DNA of 6,994 nucleotides. Source: Fusobacteriaceae bacterium. Its GTDB lineage: Bacteria > Fusobacteriota > Fusobacteriia > Fusobacteriales > Fusobacteriaceae. The stretch covers positions 1-6,994 of the forward strand of contig DAOUPY010000080.1 in the NCBI GenBank assembly GCA_030625925.1. The letters are read 5' to 3'. Shown piece after piece: positions 1 to 6,282 of this stretch. A model generated the notes under the pieces. The model was not told where the DNA came from and did not search any database. It was given only the letters and a program-made list of their open reading frames with translations. The first letter of the stretch is position 1; every line of letters starts with the position of its first letter. The position numbers were made by a program, and so were the translations under genes.

Positions 1-827
1 CTAAATATGATAAAACATTCAGTGAATCTGTCGATTTAATCAGAGAAGGAGTCCTTTCTAGGGAGGCTGATGTCTCGACCGCCATGGGAAGCGGTATAGC
101 TATTCCCCATGCCAGAGTGGACGGATATGACGATATCCTCATATCTATAGGTATCATGAAAGAGCCTATAAAATGCGATATGGCAGATATGAGAAACAAA
201 GATCTGGTAAAGATATTTTTTATGATCACTGCTGAGACTCTAAAGAGTAAGGTTATCTTAAAGATCATGTCTTCTATCACTAAGATAGCTGTCAAAGATA
301 AGGTCTTGCTGGAAAAAATAAAAAATGCCAAGACAGGAGCTGAAGTCTATGATCTTTTAAGTCATATCAATGTAAAGATTAAAAATAAGATAACAGCTGA
401 AGATGTTATGGATCCCACAATAAAACCAGCCAGCCCATATGATACCCTAGACGATATAGCCAGAAGGCTTATCACAGAGGAAAAACCAGGATTCCCGATA
501 GTAGATGATAATGGAGATTTTTTAGGTGAGATGACCGAAAGGGAACTTATCTCATTTGGTATGCCCAGCTATACTTCGGTAATGGATGATTTAGATTTTT
601 TCACCATAGGTGAACCCTTTGAGGAATATCTAAAAAATGAAAAAACAGCCACAATTGAAGAGATTTACAGAAAAAAAACATCAGTTGTAGACAGAAAAAC
701 TCCTATAATGGAAATATGCCTGCTCATGGTCAATAAAGGCTTTACCAGAATATATGTGGTTGAAAACGGTAAATATTACGGTACAATTTTGAGATCACAT
801 ATAATCAAAAAAGTTTTACATATATAA
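1..827 (+). CDS. PTS EIIA-like domain fused to a CBS-domain pair (5' partial)
   Basis: The frame is open to the left edge (first whole codon at 3), so the true start lies outside the window. The ATG at 84 is internal, because the 27 codons before it complete the EIIA signature: READVSTAMGSGIAIPHAR is the family's phosphorylation-site block, with the phospho-accepting His at 108-110. The EIIA fold runs to about nt 375. A CBS pair follows: CBS1 about 390-560 (EDVMD, then FPIVDDNGDFLGEMTE) and CBS2 about 650-824 (MVNKGFTRIYVVENGKYYG). CBS pairs usually bind adenine nucleotides. In EIIANtr/EIIAFru a second His lies in a THL-type motif; my alignment by eye puts Val there. No EIIB or EIIC is visible, so a regulatory role is likelier than sugar transport. 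The 17-bp gap to the transporter gene implies an operon and suggests that this protein controls the transporter (inference). Confidence 0.88.
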   Translation, partial: KYDKTFSESVDLIREGVLSREADVSTAMGSGIAIPHARVDGYDDILISIGIMKEPIKCDMADMRNKDLVKIFFMITAETLKSKVILKIMSSITKIAVKDKVLLEKIKNAKTGAEVYDLLSHINVKIKNKITAEDVMDPTIKPASPYDTLDDIARRLITEEKPGFPIVDDNGDFLGEMTERELISFGMPSYTSVMDDLDFFTIGEPFEEYLKNEKTATIEEIYRKKTSVVDRKTPIMEICLLMVNKGFTRIYVVENGKYYGTILRSHIIKKVLHI

Positions 828-844
828 GTTTAGGAGGAAAAAAA

Positions 845-2119
845 ATGCAGTTAGCAATAGGTTTAATTATATTTATTACGACATTTTATTTAATAATCAC
901 AGAAAAAGTCCCAGGTCCCATAGCCACTCTTTTAGGAGGGCTTTCCATGGCACTTGTAGGGATCATAGATGAACACGAAGCACTCCATGCTATTGGTTCA
1001 CGACTGGAGATCATCCTCCTGCTGGTAGGAATGATGATCATAGTTCATTTCATCTCTGAAACCGGGGTGTTTCAATATTTAGCAGTAAAGGTGGCACAAT
1101 TAGTAAAGGGGGAACCCTTTCCATTGCTGGTGCTCCTTGCAGTAATCACAGCTGTCTGTTCAGCATTTTTGGACAATGTAACCACTATCTTACTTATGGC
1201 ACCAGTATCTATCTTACTGGCAAACCAGCTTAAGGTAGATCCATTTGTATATATCATGACCCTTATTATGTCAGCCAACATAGGGGGATTAGCTACATTG
1301 ATCGGTGACCCTACTCAGCTTATTATAGGTGCAGAAGGTAAGATCGGATTCAATGATTTCCTGATGAACACAGCTCCAATTGCCATCATTTCACTGATCA
1401 TGATGATAGTTACAGTCTATTTTATGTACGGCAGGAAGATGACAGTCTCCAGGGATCTAAAAGCCAGAGTAATGGAATTGGATGCATCCAGGTCGTTAAA
1501 AAACATAAGACTTTTACAGGAATCGGCAACTATATTTGCACTGGTAATCTTTGGATTCTTGATGAACAACTTCATCGATAAGGGACTTGCAATAATGGCC
1601 CTCAGTGGTGCAGTTGTACTCATACTAATAACCAAAAGAGAACCTATAGAGGTCTTTAAACATGTAGAATGGGATACATTATTTTTCTTTATGGGATTAT
1701 TTATGTTGATCCAGGGGATAGAGGCTACAGGAATTGTAGATCTTGTAGGAGATCAAGTTTTAGAGTTAGCTGACGGACATCTGCATATAGCAGCTTCTAT
1801 GATACTGTGGGTCTCTGCTATTTTTACATCTGTTATAGGAAATGTAGCCAATGCGGCCATGGTTTCTAAGATCATCCACCATATGACACCTACCTTTCTA
1901 AATGAAGATACCATGTCACTTTGGTGGGCACTGTCTATGGGATCGTTATTGGGAGGAAATATTACTATCCTGGCATCGGCAACCAATGTAGTGGCTATAA
2001 ATTCAGCTAATAAGGCAGGGTGTAAGATAACCTTTGGTAAGTTTATGAAATTTGGAATTGTCATAGCTGTTCAGACCTTAGTTGTGGCTAACATCTATCT
2101 ATGGGTTAAATATTTTTAA
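845..2119 (+). CDS. ArsB/NhaD/P-protein-type ion transporter (SLC13-like permease)
   Basis: This is a 424-residue polytopic inner-membrane protein with about 11-12 hydrophobic spans, the usual size for the CitMHS/ArsB-NhaD family. Motifs of the first half are SAFLDNVTTILLMAPV (residues 106-121) and NIGGLATLIGDPTQLIIG (145-162), close to those of the mammalian melanosomal P protein and bacterial NhaD/ArsB-like carriers. The second half holds the matching repeat: SAIFTSVIGNVANAAMV (324-340) and GSLLGGNITILASATNVVA (367-385). A polar loop at about 196-226 joins the halves. Family members move Na+/H+, arsenite or organic/inorganic anions, and the substrate cannot be read from sequence. No arsR or arsC lies nearby, which argues weakly against arsenite. 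The ATG is preceded by AGGAGG at 832-837. The gene is likely co-transcribed with the EIIA-CBS gene upstream and ends at the terminator near 2142. Family is certain; substrate is unknown. Confidence 0.9.
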   Translation: MQLAIGLIIFITTFYLIITEKVPGPIATLLGGLSMALVGIIDEHEALHAIGSRLEIILLLVGMMIIVHFISETGVFQYLAVKVAQLVKGEPFPLLVLLAVITAVCSAFLDNVTTILLMAPVSILLANQLKVDPFVYIMTLIMSANIGGLATLIGDPTQLIIGAEGKIGFNDFLMNTAPIAIISLIMMIVTVYFMYGRKMTVSRDLKARVMELDASRSLKNIRLLQESATIFALVIFGFLMNNFIDKGLAIMALSGAVVLILITKREPIEVFKHVEWDTLFFFMGLFMLIQGIEATGIVDLVGDQVLELADGHLHIAASMILWVSAIFTSVIGNVANAAMVSKIIHHMTPTFLNEDTMSLWWALSMGSLLGGNITILASATNVVAINSANKAGCKITFGKFMKFGIVIAVQTLVVANIYLWVKYF

Positions 2120-2141
2120 AGAGCAAATCACAAAAATAAAA

Positions 2142-2176
2142 TAAAAAACAGGCTGTTGTAACAGCCTGTTTTTTTA
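2142..2176. terminator. Bidirectional intrinsic terminator between convergent genes
   Basis: There is a perfect 11-bp stem, AACAGGCTGTT (2147-2157) and AACAGCCTGTT (2160-2170), with a tiny loop. It is flanked by an A tract on the left and a T tract (2169-2175) on the right. It lies between the transporter stop (2119) and the stop of the minus-strand deoR-family gene (2209), so it can end transcription from both sides. Confidence 0.9.
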
Positions 2177-2208
2177 ATAGAATTATAAAAATCCAAATAC
2201 AAAAAAAT

Positions 2209-2973
2209 TTATCGATTAATTATACGAATACCCGCCTCCTCATAACTCTTCTTAATCTCAGAAGAAATATTTGAGTCGGTAACCAAAAGATCTACATCTG
2301 CAGCATCTCTGACTTTAATAAGAGATGTAGATTCTAACTTGCTGCTGTCAGCAATAATAACAGCCCTTTGGCTTATTTCCAGAAGTTTCTTTTGAAGTTG
2401 AACTTCTTCAAGTGGATAGTCAGTAATCCCAGTTTGCAAAGAAAAACCGCTGACACTAATGAAAGCCTTATCTATTATAAATTCATCCAAGATTCTTTCG
2501 GTTATTTCTCCAAAAAATGCCTGTTCTTTTACATTCAAGATTCCTCCTGCAAGGATAATATTAAATCCTTCTACATTAGAAAGTTCACTTACTATAAGCA
2601 GAGAATTTGAGATAATAGTCAGGTTTTTAAATTTTTTCTTTATTTTTTTTGCTATGGCAAGATTAGTCGTACTATCATTTAATGCTATAGAATCTCCTTC
2701 CTCTATGAGTTTTAGAGTTATTTCAGCGATCTCATCTTTTTCAGCCAATGATTGTTTTTCTCTGACAGAGTGAGTAAAATCTTGAATTCTCTTTTTTTTT
2801 AGGATAGCTCCTCCATAGACTTTTTTTATGAGACCCTCTGATTCTAAGACCTCCAAGTCTCTTCTGATTGTCTGTAAAGAAACGTTAAAAAGTCTGGTTA
2901 AATTTGAGACCTTTATATTTCCATTTTTTTCAAGCATCTGTATTATTTTTTCTTTACGTTCTTCAGCTAACAA
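2209..2973 (-). CDS. DeoR-family transcriptional regulator
   Basis: The protein has 254 residues, the normal DeoR length. It opens with LAEERKEKIIQMLEKNG, then a helix-turn-helix (about 21-56) with the family signature VSLQTIRRDLEVLESEGLI followed by YGGA. The C-terminal sugar-phosphate-type sensor domain (about 75-235) has NDSTTNLAIA (99-108), the loop AGGILNVKEQAFFGE (142-156), and ADSSKLESTSLIKV (208-221) leading to VTD (231-233). The start is TTG, chosen because a near-perfect AAGGAGGT lies 7 nt upstream and because the next Met (residue 13) would cut into the DNA-binding domain. DeoR proteins usually repress sugar or nucleoside catabolism and respond to phosphorylated intermediates. This one is divergent from a peptide-binding lipoprotein and peptidase, so that unit and its own promoter are the likeliest targets (inference). 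The effector is unknown. Confidence 0.93.
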   Translation of the reverse strand: MLAEERKEKIIQMLEKNGNIKVSNLTRLFNVSLQTIRRDLEVLESEGLIKKVYGGAILKKKRIQDFTHSVREKQSLAEKDEIAEITLKLIEEGDSIALNDSTTNLAIAKKIKKKFKNLTIISNSLLIVSELSNVEGFNIILAGGILNVKEQAFFGEITERILDEFIIDKAFISVSGFSLQTGITDYPLEEVQLQKKLLEISQRAVIIADSSKLESTSLIKVRDAADVDLLVTDSNISSEIKKSYEEAGIRIINR

Positions 2974-2980
2974 ATAAAAA

Positions 2981-2988
2981 ACCTCCTT
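2981..2988 (-). promoter_or_regulatory. Shine-Dalgarno fixing the TTG start of the DeoR-family gene
   Basis: On the minus strand AAGGAGGT (2988 down to 2981) sits 7 nt before TTG (2973-2971). No ATG or GTG is as well placed, so this site decides the start codon. Confidence 0.85.
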
Positions 2989-3061
2989 TATCTAGCCGGA
3001 TATATTTTTAAGATAAAGTTCTAAAGAATCTACAATCCCTTCCTTTAAGTCAATAATACTA

Positions 3062-3090
3062 ATTATAGATCAATTATCTTATTTTTTCAA
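3062..3090 (-). promoter_or_regulatory. Sigma70-type promoter of the DeoR-family gene
   Basis: On the minus strand, TTGAAA (3090-3085, five of six consensus bases), a 17-bp spacer, then TATAAT (3067-3062, perfect). This predicts a transcript starting near 3055 with a leader of about 80 nt. Nothing as good is nearer the gene. It is a prediction from sequence in AT-rich DNA, where chance matches do occur. Confidence 0.6.
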
Positions 3091-3305
3091 TAAAAGCCTG
3101 TAAAACTCTAAAACTTATATAAAATACCTCCATAGATACATTAAATAACCCTTATAGATAATAAAACTCTATTTAAATGAAATTTATAGAATTTACTAAA
3201 ATACATATTAAAAAAAAATTAATATTATCTAAACAATCAAAAATATGGTATTAAAGTAGGGGGAAATAATTTTGATATCACGATATTTTGAAAAAAACCA
3301 TATTT

Positions 3306-3353
3306 ATATAACACTTACGCATCAAATAGTCTTTTAAAAGTGGAGTGTTGTAT
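3306..3353. repeat. Imperfect inverted repeat, candidate operator upstream of the lipoprotein gene
   Basis: The left arm is ATATAACACT (3306-3315) and the right arm AGTGTTGTAT (3344-3353). The arms are complementary except at one position and are separated by 28 bp. TTACGC follows or overlaps the left arm (3315-3320) and recurs at 3361-3366, close to the predicted -10. The position just upstream of the predicted promoter suits an operator, for example for the divergent DeoR-family protein. That assignment is inference. Confidence 0.35.
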
Positions 3354-3380
3354 TAATTAATTACGCTTCCATTAAAAACA

Positions 3381-3389
3381 TGCTAGAAT
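3381..3389 (+). promoter_or_regulatory. Extended -10 promoter of the lipoprotein-peptidase unit
   Basis: TGCTAGAAT gives a TGN extended -10 plus TAGAAT (five of six bases). The -35 position is poor (TTACGC at 3361-3366, 17-bp spacer), which an extended -10 can tolerate and which may point to activator or repressor dependence. The predicted leader is about 46 nt, including the weak AAGGA (3426-3430) site. Confidence 0.4.
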
Positions 3390-3441
3390 TATTTAAGTTT
3401 TTTAACAATTATTTTATTTTATTTTAAGGATGTGATTATTT

Positions 3442-4950
3442 ATGAAAAAAATGTTGATCTGTTTAATTGGTCTATTTGTACTTATGGGATGCGGTAAAGA
3501 AAAGGAGGTTAATACTTCCACTTTAATCGTTGCACAAGGTGCTGATCCTAAAACTTTAGATCCTGAAGTTTACAACGATGTTCCTTCCCTTGCAGTTGCA
3601 AAACAAATTTATTCTACATTGGTTACTACAAATGAGAAGAATGAACTTATCCCTTCCCTGGCTGAATCTTGGGAACAGCTTACAGAAACTGAATGGGTAT
3701 TTTACCTGCGTAAGGGTGTAAAATTTCATAACGGAGAGGAAATGACTGCGGAAGATGTGAAGTTCAGCTTAGAAAGAATGCTGACAATGCCTTCTAGTAA
3801 GATGATGATAGAAGCTGTCAATAAAGTCAATATCATAGATAAATATACTATAAAAGTTTTTATGAACAATAGTTTTTCTCCTTTTTTATTTAATTTAACT
3901 CATCCCCTGTGTTCTATCCTGAACAAGGAGTATACGTTGAAATTAGGAAAAGATTTTGGTCAAAATCCCATGGGAACAGGTCCGTTTAAATTTGTAAATT
4001 GGAGTAAAGGTGATTTTATTACTCTGGCCGGATTCAAAGATTATTTTGAGGGAGCTCCCTCTATAGAAAAAGTTATTTTCAGATCCATTCCAGAAAATAC
4101 TAACAGGGTTATCGGCTTAGAAACAGGAGAAATAGATATTGCATATGGGATAGCTCCTGTGGATATGACTACTGTTGAAAATGATGAAGATCTAAAATTA
4201 ATAGTTACTCCTAGTTTATCTACCGAATATGTTGGAATAAATGTTGAAAAAGAACCATTTACAGATAAAAGGGTCAGAGAAGCCATAGGCTATGCAATCA
4301 ATAAAAAAGATATTGTTGATGTTACCCTCTATGGGAAAGGAATAGTAGCTGATACCTTTGTCAGTCCCAATGTATATGGTAGTAACCAAGATATTCATAA
4401 CTATAATTTTAATCCTGAAAAAGCAAAAAAACTTCTTAAAGAAGCTGGAATTGCCCAGGGTACCAAGATAAATATCTGGGTAAATGAAAATCCTCTGAGA
4501 ACTCAATCAGCTCAAATAATCCAAGCAAATCTAAAAGAAATAGGAATCGATGCCCGTATAGAAATCCTCGAATGGGGAACATATATTCAAAAGACTGGAA
4601 ATGGAGAACACCAACTGATGATAATTGGATGGAATGCAGGTACAGGAGATGCAGATAATGCTCTTTATCCTCTATTTCACTCGGCATCTAAGGGAGGAGC
4701 AGGTAACAGATCTTTTTACGCCAATAAAAAAGTGGACGATCTTATCGAGGCTTCTAGAATAAAAACGGGAGAGGAAAGAAAAAATCTCCTTATGAATGCT
4801 CAGACTGTAATTATGGAAGATGCTCCTGTAATTCCTCTTTTTTATAAAAATAACATCGTAGGAATCAATAAAACCATTAAAAACTTTGTAGTTAAAGGCA
4901 GCGGACATCATATTTTAAAAGATATAAAAAAAATTAAAACATTAAATTAG
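3442..4950 (+). CDS. ABC transporter substrate-binding lipoprotein, peptide type (SBP_bac_5)
   Basis: The 502-residue protein starts with a lipoprotein signal peptide: MKKM, a hydrophobic core, then lipobox LMGC with the lipidated Cys at 17. It is probably membrane-anchored and binds ligand outside the cytoplasmic membrane. SBP_bac_5 landmarks appear in order: AKQIYSTLVTTNEKNELIP (53-71), then SLAESWE; LRKGVKFHNGEEMTAEDVKF (89-108); GTGPFKFVNW (178-187); VREAIGYAINKKDIV (278-292); and YNFNPEKAKKLLKEAGI (321-337). The GWNAGTGDADNALYPLF block (396-412) carries Asp residues at 403 and 405 that resemble the Asp of DppA-type proteins that pairs with the peptide N-terminus. A peptide or glutathione-like ligand is therefore likelier than nickel. 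The start has only a modest AAGGA 11 nt upstream. The stop codon overlaps the ribosome binding site of the peptidase gene. No permease or ATPase gene follows, so it must work with a transporter encoded elsewhere. Confidence 0.9.
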   Translation: MKKMLICLIGLFVLMGCGKEKEVNTSTLIVAQGADPKTLDPEVYNDVPSLAVAKQIYSTLVTTNEKNELIPSLAESWEQLTETEWVFYLRKGVKFHNGEEMTAEDVKFSLERMLTMPSSKMMIEAVNKVNIIDKYTIKVFMNNSFSPFLFNLTHPLCSILNKEYTLKLGKDFGQNPMGTGPFKFVNWSKGDFITLAGFKDYFEGAPSIEKVIFRSIPENTNRVIGLETGEIDIAYGIAPVDMTTVENDEDLKLIVTPSLSTEYVGINVEKEPFTDKRVREAIGYAINKKDIVDVTLYGKGIVADTFVSPNVYGSNQDIHNYNFNPEKAKKLLKEAGIAQGTKINIWVNENPLRTQSAQIIQANLKEIGIDARIEILEWGTYIQKTGNGEHQLMIIGWNAGTGDADNALYPLFHSASKGGAGNRSFYANKKVDDLIEASRIKTGEERKNLLMNAQTVIMEDAPVIPLFYKNNIVGINKTIKNFVVKGSGHHILKDIKKIKTLN

Positions 4951-4959
4951 GAGGATACA

Positions 4960-5991
4960 ATGATTAAAATTGACTGGGATTATATTATGCAATTAACAGA
5001 AGAACTTATGGAAATTCCAAGTCCTGGAGGGCTTACTTATAATGGGATAGACAGGTGTAAGGAGGAATTTGAAAAATTTGGCCTTACTACTAGTCTGACT
5101 AAAAAAGGAGCCTTAATTGCCAAAATAGATGGAGAAGAAGACGGTGAAGTTACCATGATATCAGCTCATATAGATACTTTGGGAGCTATGGTCAAATACA
5201 TTAAACCCAGCGGTAAATTAATTCTCAATAATATCGGCGGGTTTTCATGGAATAGTGTAGAAGGAGAAAACCTTACTATCCACACCTCTAAAAAAGGTAC
5301 CTATAGCGGATCTCTCCTCCCTATAAAATCATCTAGACATACATACGGCGAAGAAGTCACTACCTTAGTTCGAGATCAGGAAAATGTAGAAGTAAGAATC
5401 GATGAATTTACATCTTCTAAAAAAGAAACAGAAGATTTGGGAATCTCCATCGGCGACTTTGTTTCATTTGATACAAGAACTATATTTACCTATAACGGCT
5501 TTTTAAAATCCCGTTATATAGATGATAAAGTCTGTATTTCCCAGTTATTCAGTTATATTAAATACCTTAAGGACAACAATATTAAACCTAAAAATAAAGT
5601 TTATTTTTATATTTCAAACTATGAAGAATTAGGTCATGGTGTATCTATAATTCCAGAGGATGTAGATCAGTTTATCGCCCTAGACATAGGATTGGTTTCT
5701 GATTATTCCAATGGAGATGAAAGAAAGGTCAATATTATAGCTAAAGACAGCAGGACCCCCTATGATTTTAAATTGAGGCAGAAATTAGTGGATCTCTGTG
5801 AAGAAAACCAAATAGAATATACCGTAGATGTTCATAATCGATATGGTTCAGATGCATCTATTGCAGCTACCCAGGGGTTTGATGTGAACTTTTCATGTAT
5901 AGGTCCCAGTGTTGATTCCAGTCATCATTATGAAAGAACTCATAGAGATGGAATAATTGAAACTGTTAAACTTTTAATAGCAGCTCTATAA
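4960..5991 (+). CDS. M42-family metallopeptidase (aminopeptidase-like)
   Basis: This 343-residue cytosolic protein is of normal M42 length. The dinuclear-metal and catalytic positions can be placed by eye: AHIDTLG (His70, Asp72), SRYIDDKV (bridging Asp188), YEELGHG (Glu222 as general base, Glu223 as ligand), ALDIG (Asp242), and SSHHYERTH (His322 as likely last ligand). The set looks complete, so the enzyme should be active. Family members remove N-terminal residues from peptides, often as large oligomers. From memory, the motifs AHxDTLGAMVK, SRxxDDK and SHxYERTH are closest to the M42 hydrolase of the NAGGN osmoprotectant trio rather than to PepA/FrvX-type enzymes, but the other trio genes are not here. 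AGGAGG (4949-4954) overlaps the lipoprotein stop, so the two genes are translationally close and co-transcribed. A role in hydrolysing imported peptides is inference. Confidence 0.9.
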   Translation: MIKIDWDYIMQLTEELMEIPSPGGLTYNGIDRCKEEFEKFGLTTSLTKKGALIAKIDGEEDGEVTMISAHIDTLGAMVKYIKPSGKLILNNIGGFSWNSVEGENLTIHTSKKGTYSGSLLPIKSSRHTYGEEVTTLVRDQENVEVRIDEFTSSKKETEDLGISIGDFVSFDTRTIFTYNGFLKSRYIDDKVCISQLFSYIKYLKDNNIKPKNKVYFYISNYEELGHGVSIIPEDVDQFIALDIGLVSDYSNGDERKVNIIAKDSRTPYDFKLRQKLVDLCEENQIEYTVDVHNRYGSDASIAATQGFDVNFSCIGPSVDSSHHYERTHRDGIIETVKLLIAAL

Positions 5992-6143
5992 CATTTTGGG
6001 AGGGTCGAAAAGACAAAGAAAAAGTATTTATTGATTTAATATTTGAAGAATTTAGAGGGAAAAATCTGGCCTCTATTCCATATTTTTTAGAAGAAAATAC
6101 CGGGATATTGGAAACTATCGGAAATTTATTAAAACAAATTTGA
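5988..6143 (+). pseudogene. Start-less ORF remnant, possible C-terminal gene fragment
   Basis: A frame different from that of the peptidase stays open from 5970 to TGA at 6141-6143. From about 6000 it reads like real protein: EGRKDKEKVFIDLIFEEFRG, then KNLASIPYFLEENTGILE, ending ETIGNLLKQI. The pattern is two amphipathic helices joined by an NLASIPYF turn. A GGGAGG resembling a Shine-Dalgarno lies at 5998-6003, but no ATG, GTG or TTG follows at useful distance in this frame. I do not recognise the family. It may be the last 50 or so codons of a gene whose front was deleted, or a small gene that lost its start. It lies in the same unit as the peptidase and before the terminator at 6174. Confidence 0.4.
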
Positions 6144-6173
6144 TTTTACCTTCTACAATTTATATATATATCT

Positions 6174-6217
6174 AAAAAAGATTAAGCAGAGGAATGTTCC
6201 TCTGCTTAACCTTTTTA
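6174..6217. terminator. Strong bidirectional intrinsic terminator
   Basis: A perfect 13-bp inverted repeat, TTAAGCAGAGGAA (6182-6194) and TTCCTCTGCTTAA (6197-6209), extends outward after one A/C mismatch through a G-C pair and five A-T pairs (6175-6180 with 6211-6216). A runs on one side and T runs on the other let it work both ways. It ends the lipoprotein-peptidase unit and the convergent small minus-strand gene. Confidence 0.92.
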
Positions 6218-6282
6218 TTTATTGATATAGTTTGTTATGAATTTTAAAGAATAACTCCAAATTTTAAACTGAATAATTATTA

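Larger units (their letters stand above)
2974..3441. other. Divergent intergenic regulatory region
   Basis: These 468 bp between the divergent deoR-family and lipoprotein genes are very AT-rich and hold no gene I can support. They contain the minus-strand promoter (3062-3090), an extended -10 for the plus strand (3381-3389) and an imperfect inverted repeat (3306-3353). Weaker items are a 10-bp direct repeat TAAAACTCTA (3101-3110 and 3162-3171), a 9-bp inverted repeat AAATATGGT/ACCATATTT (3241-3249 and 3297-3305) and an 8-bp palindrome TGATATCA (3273-3280). The last three could easily be chance at this base composition. Confidence 0.6.

Noticed and set aside
84..86. ATG at 84 as the start of the EIIA-CBS gene
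   Set aside because: The conserved EIIA block begins upstream in the same open frame, so this Met is internal.
1072..2064. Antisense open frames within the transporter gene
   Set aside because: They lie wholly inside a gene with clear family motifs, lack ribosome binding sites and resemble no family.
845..2119. Calling the transporter a true arsenite pump (arsB)
   Set aside because: There are no arsR, arsC or arsA neighbours, and the motifs are at least as close to NhaD/P-protein types.
2368..2773. Plus-strand open frames opposite the DeoR-family gene
   Set aside because: They are shadows of a well-supported minus-strand gene, without plausible starts or protein motifs.
3241..3305. Nine-base inverted repeat AAATATGGT/ACCATATTT with a 47-nt interior
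   Set aside because: Several such matches are expected by chance in this AT-rich spacer, and it does not line up with a promoter.
3272..3337. TTG-initiated 21-codon frame (LISRYFEKNH...) after a GGGGG run upstream of the lipoprotein gene; possible leader peptide
   Set aside because: The G run is a poor Shine-Dalgarno, the start is TTG, the peptide has no leader-like codon run, and it lies upstream of the predicted promoter.
4041..4911. Minus-strand open frames within the lipoprotein gene
   Set aside because: They overlap a gene with continuous SBP_bac_5 motifs and have no ribosome binding sites.
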